DNA from: Pseudomonadota bacterium
Lineage (GTDB): Bacteria > Pseudomonadota > Gammaproteobacteria > Xanthomonadales > Xanthomonadaceae
DNA length: 40,322 nt
Assembly (NCBI GenBank): GCA_963205415.1
Contig: CAUJJS010000241.1
Span: 1 to 40,322, forward strand
Direction: 5' to 3'
Made by a program: the position numbers and the translations under genes. Position 1 is the stretch's first letter; each line of letters opens with the position of its first letter. Shown piece by piece: positions 39,594-40,322 of this stretch. Under the pieces are notes generated by a model, which was not told the origin of the DNA, ran no database searches, and saw nothing but the letters and a program-made list of their open reading frames with translations.

Positions 39594-39868
39594 CTTCGTT
39601 CGTCCTCTACGTTCCGTCTCTGTTCTGGCCAGTCAAGCGCGGTTTTTCCTGCCCACTTTGTCAGCTTGTGGTGGATGATCGCGGCGGCTTTCTTGTTGCT
39701 CTTGTCCAGCGAAACGGAGAGCGCGATTTCCATGTCCGCAGCGCGGCAGGTTGCTTCGTGCAATGCGGCGCTGATTCCTTGCCTGGCGGCCTCGGCTACG
39801 AAAGCCGCGCTCTCTGGATCGGTTGCGACGTAAGCACGAACGAGTTGCAGGAATTGGTCGCGGGTCAT
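39590..39868 (-). CDS. Hypothetical early protein
   Basis: A 92-residue helical protein (TRDQFLQLVRAYVATDPESA; DMEIALSVSLDKSNKKAAAI). ATG 39868 overlaps the upstream stop (ATGA); the longer track form is a shadow of the upstream gene. No family recognised. Confidence 0.55.
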   Translation of the reverse strand: MTRDQFLQLVRAYVATDPESAAFVAEAARQGISAALHEATCRAADMEIALSVSLDKSNKKAAAIIHHKLTKWAGKTALDWPEQRRNVEDERR

Positions 39869-40173
39869 GGGGTGGATGCTCTCTCGCTTGCGATGCGCGG
39901 CATGGATCTGCGCAGTCCGTCGAGGACGCGCGACCAGCCGATGCGGGCCTTCCACTCGCGCCCGTCGACGACGGCGCGGTAGGTGTCGATGCGGGTGGTT
40001 TTGTGCAGTTCGATTACGTGCGTCATGGGCTCTGCGCCGTCGAAGTCCTCGATGGTGATCCGGCGGCGCAGGTCTGGCGGTTGCCAGCGGGGTGGCCGCT
40101 GGTCGTCATCGGGGATTTCTTGCCGCGGCCGCCATTGGCTGCGAGCGGCGTACTTTTTGGTTCGGCGGTACAT
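39865..40173 (-). CDS. Hypothetical early protein next to the right cassette junction
   Basis: A 102-residue protein with a basic start (MYRRTKKYAARSQWRPRQEI) and a C-terminal domain with YRAVVDGREWKARIGWSRVL. Unknown function. Its ATG lies 32 bases from the cassette boundary at 40205/40206. If the cassettes are removed, its Shine-Dalgarno region (GAAGG) directly follows the predicted original stop of the winged-helix gene at 1266, so both would belong to one operon. Confidence 0.6.
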   Translation of the reverse strand: MYRRTKKYAARSQWRPRQEIPDDDQRPPRWQPPDLRRRITIEDFDGAEPMTHVIELHKTTRIDTYRAVVDGREWKARIGWSRVLDGLRRSMPRIASERASTP

Positions 40174-40205
40174 GTGCAGACCTTCAACGCTCCGGATATT
40201 TGTTG

Positions 40206-40322
40206 TTAGCCCTCATCAGGTGAAGGTGCTCCACCCTTCCTCGGGGTCGTACTCGGCGCCGTCTTCCTGCTCTGGCTGGAACCACCCTAGGTCGATCATC
40301 TTCTGCACATCTTCCGGCGTCA
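40206..40322 (+). mobile_element. Second copy of cassette A, truncated by the window edge
   Basis: From G40205 to the window end (118 bp) the sequence is identical to 61-178. The match begins exactly at the cassette core GTTAGCC; the bases before it (…ATTTGTT) are phage sequence and do not match 1-60. There is no attC to the left, so the cassette joins a non-attC site. Confidence 0.9.
40216..40322 (-). CDS. Cassette A protein, C-terminal part only
   Basis: The last 34 codons and stop of the protein encoded at 72-365, identical in sequence. The rest lies beyond the window. It gives no extra functional information, but it proves a second copy of the cassette or circularity of the molecule. Confidence 0.8.
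   Translation of the reverse strand, partial: TPEDVQKMIDLGWFQPEQEDGAEYDPEEGWSTFT

Noticed and set aside
1-40322. CRISPR arrays, tRNA genes, insertion sequences
   Set aside because: No regularly spaced repeats with unique spacers, no tRNA-like cloverleaf and no transposase were recognised by reading.

Overview
The window holds an almost complete temperate siphovirus-type phage genome (about 38.9 kb, 1273-40205) joined at both edges to mobile gene cassettes of an integron. High GC, a lambda-type late region (GpA-like large terminase, gpW-like joiner, lambda-type portal), a protease/major-capsid fusion, a tail-tube and tape-measure module and a large serine recombinase define the phage. The attC sites closely resemble the aadA1/Xanthomonas style of attC, so a gammaproteobacterial and perhaps Xanthomonadales-like host is likely. 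This is inference; there is no ribosomal or host marker.

Layout. 1-1272: four small cassettes (A-D), each followed by an attC site in + orientation, all with their best ORF on the - strand. 1266-6134: leftward early operon (wHTH, C5 cytosine methyltransferase, HNH-like protein, DUF2303/YfdQ protein, small proteins). 6134-7475: immunity region with a short XRE repressor, a YdaS/Cro-like regulator, a secreted moron-like protein and two near-identical operator/promoter pairs (PL leftward, PR rightward). 7477-11546: rightward early genes, including a CII (CP76)-like regulator and a Toprim/SF3 primase-helicase. 11547-11847: gene-poor segment upstream of the small terminase, where cos is expected. 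11848-18746: packaging and head genes, interrupted by a C4-like antisense RNA and terminator between the terminase subunits. 18802-22404: head decoration and an unusually placed lysis block. 22401-36038: head-tail connector and tail genes. 36163-37266: adenine methyltransferase and a small plasmid-type protein. 37317-40173: leftward genes ending in the serine recombinase.

Key observation. The two phage edges meet the cassettes exactly at the integron cleavage point (G^TT). At the left, attC_D ends in G1272|TTATGC. At the right, phage sequence ends in ...TTTGTTG40205|TTAGCC of a second copy of cassette A, identical to 61-178 over the 118 bp available. Removing the cassettes and joining the phage edges restores a compact leftward operon: the wHTH gene would end in HNNKYPER and stop about 21 bases before the next start codon. 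So an attC x secondary-site recombination, the reaction of an integron integrase, has joined phage and cassettes. Either cassettes were inserted into a circular phage genome (the window would then be a circularly permuted contig of about 40.1 kb), or the phage was captured into a cassette array. No integron integrase lies in the window.

How it works together. The repressor probably binds TGAACCnnnGGTTCA palindromes that cover both PL and PR. PL would drive the leftward genes and, if the molecule is circular, run through the cassettes into the recombinase, since the cassette ORFs lie in the same direction. PR drives regulators and replication. Late genes run in one direction from the terminase to the tail, with several intercistronic hairpins.
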